A stretch of 64,000 nucleotides of DNA from positions 2,787,655-2,851,654 of the forward strand of contig NZ_SJOM01000007.1 in assembly GCF_004762045.1 (NCBI RefSeq). The letters are read 5' to 3'. A model generated the notes under the pieces. It saw only the letters and a program-made list of their open reading frames with translations, was not told where the DNA came from and did no database searches. The translations under genes were made by a program, and so were the position numbers. Below are positions 20,788 through 29,528 of this stretch, in pieces. Numbering within the stretch: the stretch's first letter is position 1; each line of letters starts with the position of its first letter. Source of the stretch: Mycobacterium sp. DL99. GTDB lineage: Bacteria > Actinomycetota > Actinomycetes > Mycobacteriales > Mycobacteriaceae.

Positions 20788-21663
20788 CTAGTCCAGGGCC
20801 ACAGACTTCAGCTCGACCGGCAGATTCGGTGCGCCGTCCGGTCCGCCGCCGGCGACACCGGCTGCGGCGATCTTGTCGAGCGTGGCCAGACCGGTTTCGT
20901 CGATCTTGCCGAACACCGTGTAGTTCGGTGCCAGCTGCGAGTCCTGGTACACCAGGAAGAACTGGCTGCCGTTGGTGTTCGGCCCGCCGTTGGCCATCGC
21001 CACCGTGCCGCGGGGGTAGAGCACAGGCTGCTGAAGCGCCGGGTTGTCCGGCTGGTACTGGTTGGTCGGGTACTCGTTGGCGAACCGGTAGCCGGGGCCA
21101 CCGGTGCCCTGGCCGGTCGGGTCACCGCACTGCAGCACCGACAGGCCACCCGTGGTCAGCCGGTGGCACGGGGTGTCGTTGAAGTAGTTCTTCGAGGCCA
21201 GGCTCGCGAAGCTGTTGACCGTGCACGGCGCCTTGGCGTTGTCGAGCTGGAGCCCGATGTTCCCCTGGGTGGTGACCATGCTGACGCTGATGGTGGCCGG
21301 ATCGGTGGGGACCTTACCGGTGTTCGGCGGTTCGACGGGCTTGCTGGCCGCAGCTGCGGCCGGGTACTGGCAGTTGGCGCCGAGGTCGGCGGGTGCGACG
21401 AAGGCCGGCAGCTGGCCGTTGGCAGCAGGCTGGGCCGGCGCCCCCGACGTCGCGGTGGTGGTGTCCGCCGAGGCGGTGGTGCTGCCCGAGTCCTTGCTGG
21501 TGAACACGAACGTGGCCACGACGGCCGCGATGACGACGATTGCCGCAGCGGCTGAGCCCGCGATGGTCAGGATGCGACGTTTGCGTTCCTGGGCGGCGCG
21601 GCGCTCCAGCTGTTCCTCCAGCTTGCGCTTGGCGGTCTCACGCCGTTCTTCGTTGGTCGGCAC
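20788..21663 (-). CDS. ppiB: Membrane-anchored cyclophilin, Rv2582 (PpiB) type
   Basis: 291 residues. A basic helical N-terminus (ETAKRKLEEQLERRAAQERK) precedes one membrane helix (ILTIAGSAAAAIVVIAAVVATFVF), a Thr/Ser/Ala-rich linker and a cyclophilin domain with NGSQFFLVYQDSQLAPNYTV. The GTG at 21663 has GGAGGA nine bases upstream and gives the N-terminus of the M. tuberculosis homolog; longer readings run into the divergent MBL gene region. It is predicted to assist folding of exported proteins and is the first gene of a two-cyclophilin pair. Confidence 0.93.
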   Translation of the reverse strand: MPTNEERRETAKRKLEEQLERRAAQERKRRILTIAGSAAAAIVVIAAVVATFVFTSKDSGSTTASADTTTATSGAPAQPAANGQLPAFVAPADLGANCQYPAAAAASKPVEPPNTGKVPTDPATISVSMVTTQGNIGLQLDNAKAPCTVNSFASLASKNYFNDTPCHRLTTGGLSVLQCGDPTGQGTGGPGYRFANEYPTNQYQPDNPALQQPVLYPRGTVAMANGGPNTNGSQFFLVYQDSQLAPNYTVFGKIDETGLATLDKIAAAGVAGGGPDGAPNLPVELKSVALD

Positions 21664-21783
21664 CGCGGCAGTCCTCCTTGTGGGCGGTCGGGATTGGTGA
21701 CGAGTCTGCCAGGCGAGCTTGGGTCCTGGGTCTGCGACCCGCGGGAACCGCAGGTGGCGGCGCGGCCGTGGGAAACTGGGGCC

Positions 21784-22449
21784 GTGTTCATAACCGGATT
21801 CCCGGCCGGGATGCTGGCATGCAACTGCTATGTCCTGGCCGAGCGGCCAGGGGCCGACGCGATCGTCGTCGACCCAGGCCAGCGGGCCATGGACCGGCTG
21901 AGCCGGATTCTCGACGAGAACCGGCTCACCCCGGCAGCTGTCCTGCTGACGCACGGTCACATCGATCACATCTGGTCGGCCCAGAAGGTGGCCGACACCT
22001 ATGGCTGTCCTGCCTACATCCACCCCGAGGACCGGTTCATGCTGACCGATCCGATCAAGGATTTCGGGCCCGCCGTCTTTGGGCGGCTGTCCCGCCTGGC
22101 GTTCGGTGTGCTGCTCTCCGAGCCCAAACAGCTGATTGAGCTGGACCGGCACGGTCAGACCCTCGATTTCGGCGGCCTCTCGGTGACCGTCGACCACACC
22201 CCGGGGCACACCAGGGGATCGGTGGTGTTCCGGGTCGACAGGACTGTTTTCACAGGCGATACGCTGTTCAAGTCCTCGGTCGGCCGCACCGACCTGCCCG
22301 GTGGCAGCGGACGCGACCTGCTCGAGTCGATCGTGACAAAGCTGTTGGTACTCGACGACGACACCGTGGTATTACCAGGACACGGCCCGCGCACATCCAT
22401 CGGGCACGAACGCCGCACCAACCCGTTTCTCGAAGGTTTGACTCTGTGA
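21784..22449 (+). CDS. MBL-fold hydrolase, glyoxalase II-like (Rv2581c type)
   Basis: 221 residues from GTG 21784, matching the start of the M. tuberculosis protein ([19 protein letters not shown]); an ATG 90 bp upstream is in frame but less likely. It has the metal motif THGHIDHIW (HxHxDH), then HTPGHTRGS and FTGDTLF, all standard for hydroxyacylglutathione-hydrolase-like metallo-beta-lactamase proteins. Since mycobacteria lack glutathione, the substrate is probably another thioester. Its stop overlaps the hisS start (GTGA). Confidence 0.93.
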   Translation: MFITGFPAGMLACNCYVLAERPGADAIVVDPGQRAMDRLSRILDENRLTPAAVLLTHGHIDHIWSAQKVADTYGCPAYIHPEDRFMLTDPIKDFGPAVFGRLSRLAFGVLLSEPKQLIELDRHGQTLDFGGLSVTVDHTPGHTRGSVVFRVDRTVFTGDTLFKSSVGRTDLPGGSGRDLLESIVTKLLVLDDDTVVLPGHGPRTSIGHERRTNPFLEGLTL

Positions 22450-23708
22450 CATCTGCATTCCAGGCGCCCAAGGGCGTGCCCGATTACCTACCGCCGGAGT
22501 CGGCGCAGTTCGTGGCGGTCCGGGACGGCCTGCTGGCGTCGGCGCGCCGCGCCGGCTACGGCGACATCGAACTGCCGATCTTCGAGGACACCGCGCTGTT
22601 CGCCCGAGGTGTGGGCGAGTCGACCGATGTGGTGTCCAAGGAGATGTACACGTTCGCCGACCGGGGCGACCGCTCGGTGACCCTGCGGCCCGAAGGCACC
22701 GCCGGCGTGATCCGCGCGGTGATCCAGCACCGGCTGGACCGGGGCGCGTTGCCGGTCAAGCTCTGCTACTCGGGGCCGTTCTTCCGCTACGAACGGCCCC
22801 AGGCCGGACGCTACCGCCAGCTGCAGCAGGTCGGGGTGGAGGCCATCGGCGTCGATGATCCGGCGCTCGACGCCGAGGTGATCGCGATCGCCGACGCCGG
22901 ATTCCGGTCACTGGGTCTGGACGGCTTCCGCCTCGAGCTCACCTCCCTGGGCGACGACACCTGCCGGCCGGCCTACCGGGAGCTGCTACAGGACTTCCTG
23001 TTCAAGCTCGACCTCGACGAAGACACCCGGCGTCGCGCCGAGATCAACCCGCTGCGGGTGCTCGACGACAAGCGGCCCCACGTGCGGGAGATGACCGCCG
23101 ACGCCCCGCTCATGCTCGACCACCTGTCGGATAGTGCCAAGGCCCACTTCGAGGTGGTACAGGCGCACCTCGACGGTCTCGGTGTGCCGTATGTGATCAA
23201 CCCGCGGATGGTGCGCGGGTTGGACTACTACACCAAGACCACATTCGAGTTCGTGCACGACGGGCTGGGCGCGCAGTCCGGCATCGGCGGAGGCGGGCGT
23301 TACGACGGCCTGATGAGTCAGCTCGGCGGGCAGGACGTGTCCGGCATCGGCTTCGGGCTCGGCGTCGACCGCACGCTGCTCGCATTGCAGGCCGAGGGCA
23401 AGTCGGTGACCGGTGTCGGCGGCGTCGAGGTGTTCGGCGTGCCGCTGGGCGACGCCGCCAAGCTGGAGTTGGCCAAGCTGGCCGCGCGGCTGCGGGCCGG
23501 CGGCGTGCGGGTGGACCTGGCCTACGGCGACCGCGGGCTCAAGGGTGCGATGAAGGCGGCCGACCGTTCGGGCGCCAAGTACGCGCTCGTGGCCGGCGAC
23601 CGCGACATCGAGGCCGGCACCATCGGGCTCAAGGATCTCGCGACCGGCGAACAGGTGGATATCGCCACCGATTCCGTTGTGGCCGAGGTGCTTTCCCGGC
23701 TGGCCTGA
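22446..23708 (+). CDS. hisS: Histidyl-tRNA synthetase
   Basis: 420 residues, GTG start overlapping the preceding stop. Class II synthetase: motif 2 region [21 protein letters not shown], histidine-specific [15 protein letters not shown], and motif 3 [15 protein letters not shown]. The C-terminal anticodon-binding domain is present ([20 protein letters not shown]). Its length is normal for bacterial HisRS. Translational coupling to the MBL gene is conserved in mycobacteria. Confidence 0.97.
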   Translation: MTSAFQAPKGVPDYLPPESAQFVAVRDGLLASARRAGYGDIELPIFEDTALFARGVGESTDVVSKEMYTFADRGDRSVTLRPEGTAGVIRAVIQHRLDRGALPVKLCYSGPFFRYERPQAGRYRQLQQVGVEAIGVDDPALDAEVIAIADAGFRSLGLDGFRLELTSLGDDTCRPAYRELLQDFLFKLDLDEDTRRRAEINPLRVLDDKRPHVREMTADAPLMLDHLSDSAKAHFEVVQAHLDGLGVPYVINPRMVRGLDYYTKTTFEFVHDGLGAQSGIGGGGRYDGLMSQLGGQDVSGIGFGLGVDRTLLALQAEGKSVTGVGGVEVFGVPLGDAAKLELAKLAARLRAGGVRVDLAYGDRGLKGAMKAADRSGAKYALVAGDRDIEAGTIGLKDLATGEQVDIATDSVVAEVLSRLA

Positions 23709-23732
23709 CCCATCGCCCCGCGGTGCAGGGGG

Positions 23733-24425
23733 TCAGATGGCCATTGCGGCCCGGACGTCGGCTTCTGAAGTCGAGCCACCGGTGCCGCTCGAGGTGATGC
23801 GGCCGGCCTCCAGGATGTAGTAACGCTGAGCGGATTCCAGCGCGAACCCGATGTGCTGCTCCACCAGCAGCACGCCCAGATCGCCGCGTGCGGTCAGCGA
23901 CGTGATCGCGGCTTCGATCTCGGCCACCACCGACGGCTGGATGCCTTCGGTCGGCTCGTCGAGGATCAGGCACGTGGGGCTGGCGATCAATGCCCGGGCA
24001 ATCGCGAGTTGTTGCCGCTGGCCACCCGACAGGAGACCGGCCCGCCGGTTGAGCAGTTCCTTGAGGGCGGGGAACAGGTCCAGCTGCTCATCGATCAGCG
24101 CCTTGCCGTTACGCCGGCCATCGGCGACCACCTGAAGGTTCTCGGCGGTCGTCAGCTGGCCGAAGGACTGCTGTCCCTGGGGTACGTATGCCAGGCCCCG
24201 GGCCACCCTCGCACTCGGCCGCAGTCTGGTGATGTCCTCACCGTCGAAAAGCACCTTGCCCGCAGTGCATTTGAGCAGTCCGACGGCCGCCCGCAGCAGC
24301 GTCGTCTTGCCTGCGCCGTTGTGACCCATCACCGCCGCGACACCGTCGGACGGCACCGCGATGCTCGCGCCGTGGATCACCTCGGATCGGCCGTAACCGG
24401 TTCGGACATCGAGAAGTTCGAGCAT
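23733..24425 (-). CDS. urtE: Urea ABC transporter ATP-binding subunit UrtE
   Basis: 230 residues, LivF-like. Walker A GHNGAGKTT, Q-loop region GLAYVPQGQQSFG, signature LSGGQRQQLAIARALI and Walker B LILDEPTEG are all intact. PQGQ is characteristic of UrtE. It is the last gene of urtABCDE; its ATG overlaps the urtD stop (ATGA). Confidence 0.95.
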   Translation of the reverse strand: MLELLDVRTGYGRSEVIHGASIAVPSDGVAAVMGHNGAGKTTLLRAAVGLLKCTAGKVLFDGEDITRLRPSARVARGLAYVPQGQQSFGQLTTAENLQVVADGRRNGKALIDEQLDLFPALKELLNRRAGLLSGGQRQQLAIARALIASPTCLILDEPTEGIQPSVVAEIEAAITSLTARGDLGVLLVEQHIGFALESAQRYYILEAGRITSSGTGGSTSEADVRAAMAI

Positions 24426-25240
24426 CAGGAGATTCCTTCCACGCCGGCCGCGGCAGTGCCGAGGTAGACCTCTTGGACCTTCGGGTTGGCCTGCACCTCG
24501 GCCACCGAACCCTCGGCGATCACCTGGCCGCGGGCCAGCACCGTCACCGAGGTCGCGAATGCCCGCATGAAATCCATGTCATGCTCGACCACGACCACGG
24601 TGCGGGTTCCGCCGATGCGGCGCAACAGGTTTCCGGTCTCCTCACGTTCCTCGTGGCTCATCCCGGCCACCGGCTCGTCGAGCAACAGGACATCGGCGTT
24701 CTGCACCAGCAGCATGCCGATCTCCAGCCACTGCTTCTGGCCGTGAGCCAGTACGCCGGCGGGTTTGTCGGCCAGGTCTGCCAGCCCGGTGGTTTCCAGT
24801 GCTTCCTCGATCGCGGGCAGGATGCCGCGCCGGCGGCGCAGCAGTGTCCACGGCGAACGGCCCGCGCCCGCCGCGATGTCGAGGTTCTGCAACACCGTCA
24901 GCTGTTCGAACACGCTCGCGGTCTGAAATGTGCGGCCCACGCCCAGTCGGGCGATCTGGTGCACCTTCTTACCGAGCAGTTCCACACCCGACTTGTTCAC
25001 TGAACCGGTGGCTGCCACCAGGCCGGTGATGGCGTCGATGACGGTCGTCTTTCCCGCCCCGTTGGGGCCGATCAGAAAGCGCAGATCACCCTGAAACAGG
25101 GTGAGGTCGACATCGCTGACCGCTTTGAACCCGTCGAAATCTACTGTGAGACCGCGGACTTCCAGATACTCGGCACCCATGCCGGCGTTGCCGCCGGCCA
25201 TCGGCTCGGGCGCCTCGGTGGCCTGCTCGGCTCCGGTCAC
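24425..25240 (-). CDS. urtD: Urea ABC transporter ATP-binding subunit UrtD
   Basis: 271 residues, LivG-like. Walker A GPNGAGKTT, LARLGVGRTFQTASVFEQLT typical of UrtD, and Walker B VLLLDEPVAGMSHEE. The GTG at 25240 overlaps the urtC TGA (GTGA); an in-frame extension upstream exists but would lie wholly inside urtC. The N-terminus (about 20 residues before LEVRGLTVDF) is Ala/Glu/Gly-rich. The canonical signature LSGGQ is replaced by LAHGQKQWLEIGM, as is normal for this subunit. Confidence 0.95.
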   Translation of the reverse strand: MTGAEQATEAPEPMAGGNAGMGAEYLEVRGLTVDFDGFKAVSDVDLTLFQGDLRFLIGPNGAGKTTVIDAITGLVAATGSVNKSGVELLGKKVHQIARLGVGRTFQTASVFEQLTVLQNLDIAAGAGRSPWTLLRRRRGILPAIEEALETTGLADLADKPAGVLAHGQKQWLEIGMLLVQNADVLLLDEPVAGMSHEEREETGNLLRRIGGTRTVVVVEHDMDFMRAFATSVTVLARGQVIAEGSVAEVQANPKVQEVYLGTAAAGVEGIS

Positions 25241-26382
25241 GATGAGGCACCTACTTTCTCCGTATCGGTGTTTGATGCCGCCTCGGGCTGGGACTCCTCG
25301 GCATCCGCTGTGGTGGACCGCCGGCGCCGCCACCGGGCGAACAGCACACCGAGCCCGGCCAGGCCGGCGGGGAAGAATCCGACCACGACGATGAACAACA
25401 GGCCCTGCGCGTAGATCCACCCGGACGGAAACCGTTCGGAGAACAGGGTTTGGGCCCAAGCCACACCGATGGCGCCGAGAACCGGGCCGAGCAGCGTGGT
25501 GCGCCCGCCGATCGCCACCCCGATCAGGAAGGCGATGGACGGCACGATGCCGACCTGTGACGGCGCGATGAAGCCGACGATCGGCACGAACAACGCACCG
25601 GCGATGCTGGCGAACAAAGCGGCCAGGGTGTAGGCCACGACCTTGATGTTGGCCGGGTCGTAGCCCAGGAACCGCACGCGCTCCTCACCGTCGCGCACGG
25701 CGACCAACAACTCGCCGTAACGGCTGTACATCAGTTGACGCACCACGGCGACCACGATCAGCAGAGTCGCTGCCGCAATGAAATAGACCATCCGCTTGTT
25801 TGTCGGGTCATTGAGGTTGAACCCGAAGAAGGTTCGGAAGTTCGTCAACCCGTTGCTGCCGCCGAGGCTGGTCTGGCCGACGAGCAGGATCGCCAGCGCC
25901 GCGGCCAACGCCTGCGAGAGGATCGCGAAATAGGCGCCCTTGACCCGGCGCTTGAACACGCCGAAGCCGAGCAGGGCTGCGATTCCCGTCGGCAGTACCA
26001 GGATTGCCAACAACGTGAATGCGGGGGAGGCGAACGGTTCCCAATAGGTAGGCAGGTGCCGTACCCCGGCGATCTGCATGAAGTCGGGCACGTCGTGCCC
26101 GCGGATCTCGGCGTCGGCGATCTTGAGGTGCATGCCCATCATGTAGCCGCCGAGGCCGAAGAACACGCCCTGCCCGAGTACCAGCATTCCGCCCCGGCCC
26201 CAGGCCAATCCGATGCCCACCGCCACGATCGCGAAGCACAGGAACTTCCCGAGCAGGCTGAGCCGGAAGTCCGACAGCGCGGCGGGGGCGACGCCGAACA
26301 GCACCACCGCCGCGATGCCGAATCCGGCCCAGGTCTGCCAGCGGCCCAGGTTCGTCCGTATTCCCTGTGTCAGTGCGCTCAT
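25237..26382 (-). CDS. urtC: Urea ABC transporter permease UrtC
   Basis: 381 residues, LivM-like permease with about ten hydrophobic segments and the family signature GEELLVAVRDGEERVRFLGY-like stretch (here GELLVAVRDGEERVRFLGYD). ATG at 26382 overlaps the urtB stop; any upstream extension lies inside urtB. The C-terminal tail is basic then acidic (RWRRRRSTTADAEESQPEA). It forms the membrane channel with UrtB. Confidence 0.95.
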   Translation of the reverse strand: MSALTQGIRTNLGRWQTWAGFGIAAVVLFGVAPAALSDFRLSLLGKFLCFAIVAVGIGLAWGRGGMLVLGQGVFFGLGGYMMGMHLKIADAEIRGHDVPDFMQIAGVRHLPTYWEPFASPAFTLLAILVLPTGIAALLGFGVFKRRVKGAYFAILSQALAAALAILLVGQTSLGGSNGLTNFRTFFGFNLNDPTNKRMVYFIAAATLLIVVAVVRQLMYSRYGELLVAVRDGEERVRFLGYDPANIKVVAYTLAALFASIAGALFVPIVGFIAPSQVGIVPSIAFLIGVAIGGRTTLLGPVLGAIGVAWAQTLFSERFPSGWIYAQGLLFIVVVGFFPAGLAGLGVLFARWRRRRSTTADAEESQPEAASNTDTEKVGASS

Positions 26383-27263
26383 ACCAGACTCCTGGTCCGA
26401 ACCGTGAACAATCCCTGCGGGCGCACCTGCAGGAAGATCACGATGATGCCGAACACGATCACCTTGGCCAGCGACGCTGTGGTGCTGTACTCGATGAACG
26501 AATTCAGGAAACCGAGGGCCAACGCCGCGATCACGGTGCCCTTGATCTGGCCCAGACCGCCGACCACCACCACCAGGAAGGCATCGATCAGGAAGCTCTG
26601 GCCGATGGTCGGACTGGTGGAGCCGATGAGCGTCAGCGCCACACCGGCCACGGCGGCCAGGCCGGATCCGATGAAGAAGGTGGTGATATCGGTTCTGCGG
26701 GAAGAGATCCCGCTGGTCTCTGCCAGATCGCGGTTCTGCACCACGGCCCGGATCCGCCGCCCCATCGGGCTGGTCTTGAGCACGGTGGCGAGCACCGCCA
26801 CACATACGACTGCCAACACCAGGATGAATATGCGGGTCTTGGGCACCACGGCGCCGAGAATCTCGACGCCACCCGAGAGCCAATCCGGGGCAACGACATT
26901 GACCGCAGGCGCACCGAAGATGTCGCGGGCCACCTGTTGGAGGATCAGGCCGACGCCGAAGGTGACCAGCAGCGTGTCCAGCGGACGGTGGTACATCCGC
27001 CGGATCAGCGTCACCTCCAACAGTGCGCCCATGGCGCCGCCGACGAGGAACCCGACCAGTAGCGAGATCAGTAGTGAGGCACCGGCATTGGTGATGACCT
27101 GCTGCACCACGTAGGCGGTGTAGCAGCCGGCCATGATGAATTCGCCGTGCGCCATGTTGATGACGCCCATCTGGCCGAACGTCAGGGACAGGCCGAGTGC
27201 GGCCAGCAACAGGATTGAGCCGAGGCTCAATCCTGTTGCCAGCTGGCCGATGAGGATGTCCAT
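26379..27263 (-). CDS. urtB: Urea ABC transporter permease UrtB
   Basis: 294 residues, LivH-like permease with about eight hydrophobic segments. LTFGQMGVINMAHGEFIMAGCY is the hallmark of UrtB, and the C-terminal FLQVRPQGLFTVRTRSLV is typical. It starts 31 bp after urtA. No urease genes lie in this window, so imported urea must be used by enzymes encoded elsewhere. Confidence 0.95.
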   Translation of the reverse strand: MDILIGQLATGLSLGSILLLAALGLSLTFGQMGVINMAHGEFIMAGCYTAYVVQQVITNAGASLLISLLVGFLVGGAMGALLEVTLIRRMYHRPLDTLLVTFGVGLILQQVARDIFGAPAVNVVAPDWLSGGVEILGAVVPKTRIFILVLAVVCVAVLATVLKTSPMGRRIRAVVQNRDLAETSGISSRRTDITTFFIGSGLAAVAGVALTLIGSTSPTIGQSFLIDAFLVVVVGGLGQIKGTVIAALALGFLNSFIEYSTTASLAKVIVFGIIVIFLQVRPQGLFTVRTRSLV

Positions 27264-27294
27264 GCGGTGTTCGATTCCCCCGTCGCTTCGCTCG

Positions 27295-28563
27295 TCAGCC
27301 GGACAGCCCCGCGGCCCACGGGTAGGACTTCAGGTACGGGTCGGGATCGATCGGACCCTTGGACTCCCAGATCGTGTAGATCAGGCCGTCGGGCCGGATC
27401 TCGCCGATCCGCGCGGTCTTGGTGATGTGGTGGTTCTCGCCGTCGATCGTGACCTTGCCTTCCGGGGCATCGAAGCTGACGCCGCCGGCGTTTTCCTGAA
27501 TCGCCGCGACGTCGAACGACTTGGCCTTCTCGACGGTGTTCTTCCACAGGTAGACCGAGACGTAGGCGGCTTCCATGGGATCCGAGGTGGGTTTCTTGGG
27601 ATCCTTGACGAAGTCCTTGTAGGCCTTGACGAAGGCGTTGTTCACCGGGGTGTCGATCGTCTGGTAGTAGTTCCATGCGGTCAGCTGATCGGTGACGTTC
27701 TGCACACCGATGCCGCCGACCTCTTCCTCGGCGATCGAGACCGAGACCACGGGCATCTCCTGCGGGGTCAGGCCGACGTTGCGGTACTCGCGGAAGAACG
27801 CCACATTCGAGTCGCCGTTGAGGGTGTTGAACACGGCGTCGGCGTCGGCACTGCGGACCTTGTTGACGATGGTGGAGAAGTCGGTCGAGCCCAGCGGGGT
27901 GTAGTCCTCACCCTTGATCTCGATGCCGTTCTCTTTGGCGTAGGCCTTGATGATTCGGTTGGCGGTCTGCGGGAACACATAGTCGCTGCCCACGAGGTAG
28001 AGCGACTTGACGCCCTTCTCCTTGAGATAGTCCAGTGCCGGGACGATCTGCTGGTTGGTGGTGGCGCCGGTGTAGAAGATGTTCTTGCTCGACTCAAGGC
28101 CCTCGTACTGCACGGGGTAGTACAGCAGGGCATTGGCGCTCTCGAACACCGGGAGCATCGCCTTGCGGCTCGAAGACGTCCAACCGCCGAACACCGCAGC
28201 CACACAATCGCTGCTGATCAGCTTCTCGGCCTTCTCGGCAAATACCGTGGGCTCGGACGCCCCGTCCTCACCGATCAGTTCGATCTGTTTGCCCAGGACG
28301 CCGCCCTTGGAGTTGATCTCGGAGACCGCGAGCTTGATCGCGTCGCGCACCGTCACCTCGGAAATGGCCATCGTGCCCGACAGGGAGTTCAACGATCCGA
28401 CCTTGATCTTCGGGCCGGAGGTGTCCACACAGGAAGTCGCGTTTGCTGTGTCGGTGTCGCTCGCCCGGCTGCCGCAGCCGGCCAGTAGCAAGCCGGCGAC
28501 TGCGATCAAACTCCCTGCGGCTAACGTTGACCGACGGAACGGGACACGTCCTGGAACTCGCAT
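27295..28563 (-). CDS. urtA: Urea ABC transporter substrate-binding lipoprotein UrtA
   Basis: 422 residues. The signal peptide ends in the lipobox LLLAGC, so it is a lipoprotein. The mature protein is of the Leu/Ile/Val-binding fold with UrtA-specific stretches (KVGSLNSLSGTMAISEVTV near residue 54, YPVQYEGLESSKNIFYTGA, FNTLNGDSNVAFFREY). It captures urea outside the membrane and is the first gene of urtABCDE. In M. smegmatis-type bacteria urea uptake is under the nitrogen regulator GlnR; see the upstream region. Confidence 0.95.
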   Translation of the reverse strand: MRVPGRVPFRRSTLAAGSLIAVAGLLLAGCGSRASDTDTANATSCVDTSGPKIKVGSLNSLSGTMAISEVTVRDAIKLAVSEINSKGGVLGKQIELIGEDGASEPTVFAEKAEKLISSDCVAAVFGGWTSSSRKAMLPVFESANALLYYPVQYEGLESSKNIFYTGATTNQQIVPALDYLKEKGVKSLYLVGSDYVFPQTANRIIKAYAKENGIEIKGEDYTPLGSTDFSTIVNKVRSADADAVFNTLNGDSNVAFFREYRNVGLTPQEMPVVSVSIAEEEVGGIGVQNVTDQLTAWNYYQTIDTPVNNAFVKAYKDFVKDPKKPTSDPMEAAYVSVYLWKNTVEKAKSFDVAAIQENAGGVSFDAPEGKVTIDGENHHITKTARIGEIRPDGLIYTIWESKGPIDPDPYLKSYPWAAGLSG

Positions 28564-28798
28564 GGGCGACCTTTCCCTTGAATGGCAGCGCTTCTCGGCC
28601 GATCACGATCGGCAGCGGTGCAAGAGGCTGACACCCTGTGCGGGTGTCGAATCGGGACGTTAGAGCGCAGCTGTTACTGGGAAATGTCTGTGTGTGACAA
28701 ACAAATTAACCTCAAGCTAGGCAGAGTTGGTTTGCCGTTGACGCGGCGTCACGAGACCCGTTAGTCGCACCTGTAACAAGGCGGTAGCCTGCGTCGAT
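28564..28798. promoter_or_regulatory. Divergent control region between urtA and the secreted protein gene
   Basis: 235 bp. The stretch 28670-28735 is more AT-rich than its surroundings and holds two gTnAC elements (GTTAC 28673-28677, GTGAC 28694-28698), the first half of the GlnR consensus. The second halves (GaAAC) are poor matches. GlnR control is therefore plausible from the function of urtA but only weakly shown here. Confidence 0.35.
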
Positions 28799-29233
28799 AT
28801 GAGGAACATGCGAAAAGCGACAACCACGGTCGGTGCGGCGCTGGTTCTGGCGGCCGCGGGTATGGCGGTCTCCAACGCAACGTCGTATGCGGACCCGGCG
28901 GGCCAAGGCCATCAGGTGAAGTACACGCTCACGTCTGGCGCGCCTTACGAATTCGACCTCTACTACCTGACGGCGCAGCCTGCGAGCAAAGACGCCTACA
29001 ACGCGGACGCGTACAAGTACCTGCAGAAGGCGACGGTGAACGTCGGTCCCGACGCGCCCTGGGTCTTCGAGACCACGCTCGCCGACCCGCAGTGGGCGAT
29101 CTTCACCGTCGCGAGCACGACGCACGGGGGCCAGGCCCAGCCCAACGCGCACTGCGAGATCGCCGTCGACGGTCAGATCGCCGTCCAGAACGATCATCCG
29201 TACAGCCCGCGCTGCCAGCTCGGTCAGTGGTAA
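28799..29233 (+). CDS. Small secreted protein with MmpS-like beta domain
   Basis: 144 residues. A signal peptide (VGAALVLAAAGMAVSNATSYADP) predicts export and cleavage near residue 30. The mature part ends AHCEIAVDGQIAVQNDHPYSPRCQLGQW; the pair of cysteines flanking an IxVDG turn resembles the C-terminal domain of MmpS proteins, which assist MmpL exporters, but there is no anchor helix and no mmpL neighbour. ATG 28799 or 28808 may be the start. Function unknown. Confidence 0.8.
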   Translation: MRNMRKATTTVGAALVLAAAGMAVSNATSYADPAGQGHQVKYTLTSGAPYEFDLYYLTAQPASKDAYNADAYKYLQKATVNVGPDAPWVFETTLADPQWAIFTVASTTHGGQAQPNAHCEIAVDGQIAVQNDHPYSPRCQLGQW

Positions 29234-29291
29234 TCGGTGAGCTGACGCCCCGATGCGGGATTCGCGAGGATCCCACGGACTGAGATCCGCC

Positions 29292-29320
29292 TTGACTACG
29301 CACTCGAACTGTTGTTCGAT
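29292..29320 (+). promoter_or_regulatory. SOS promoter 1: -35, LexA box and -10
   Basis: TTGACT (29292-29297), 17 bp spacer, TTCGAT (29315-29320). The LexA box TCGAAC-TGTT-GTTCGA spans 29304-29319 and is a perfect match to the mycobacterial consensus TCGAAC-N4-GTTCGA. It overlaps the -10 hexamer. Transcription would start near 29327, exactly at a GTG codon, giving a leaderless message for the 56-residue ORF. Confidence 0.8.
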
Positions 29321-29326
29321 AAGCGA

Positions 29327-29497
29327 GTGCACGTCGGGCGGTTCCGCTTCCGGCCCGATGTGCGTTTGACTGGGCAAGCGCCCTCGGCGCGCGCCGATGC
29401 CGTACCCGAAACCGCGGCATCGGCGCACCCAGTCTTCATTCGACGTATCCATTCGGCCTTCGTCTGCGCATGTTCGACACGGGTGGAATTACCTTGA
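29327..29497 (+). CDS. Putative small SOS-controlled ORF, 56 residues
   Basis: GTG start at the predicted start of transcription of SOS promoter 1; begins VHVGRFRFRPDVRLTG and ends CACSTRVELP. Basic, with two cysteines, no membrane helix. Its TGA lies inside the -35 element of SOS promoter 2. A segment of the DNA (GTGCGTT, then GGGCAAGCG) resembles the first codons of the radical SAM gene, so the unit may be a decayed duplicate of that gene's 5' end. Whether the peptide is made is unknown. Confidence 0.4.
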   Translation: MHVGRFRFRPDVRLTGQAPSARADAVPETAASAHPVFIRRIHSAFVCACSTRVELP

Positions 29498-29522
29498 CAT
29501 CAACATCGAACAGATGTTCGAT
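29494..29522 (+). promoter_or_regulatory. SOS promoter 2: -35, LexA box and -10
   Basis: TTGACA (29494-29499), 17 bp spacer, TTCGAT (29517-29522). The LexA box TCGAAC-AGAT-GTTCGA lies at 29506-29521 and is again perfect. The expected start of transcription is about 29529, the GTG of the radical SAM gene, so the message is probably leaderless. The M. tuberculosis homolog Rv2578c belongs to the LexA regulon, which supports the reading. Confidence 0.9.
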
Positions 29523-29528
29523 GGGAGT

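Noticed and set aside
28673..28698. GlnR binding site upstream of urtA
   Set aside because: Only the first half-sites (GTTAC, GTGAC) match; the second halves and spacing are poor. Kept as a weak regulatory note, not as a defined site.
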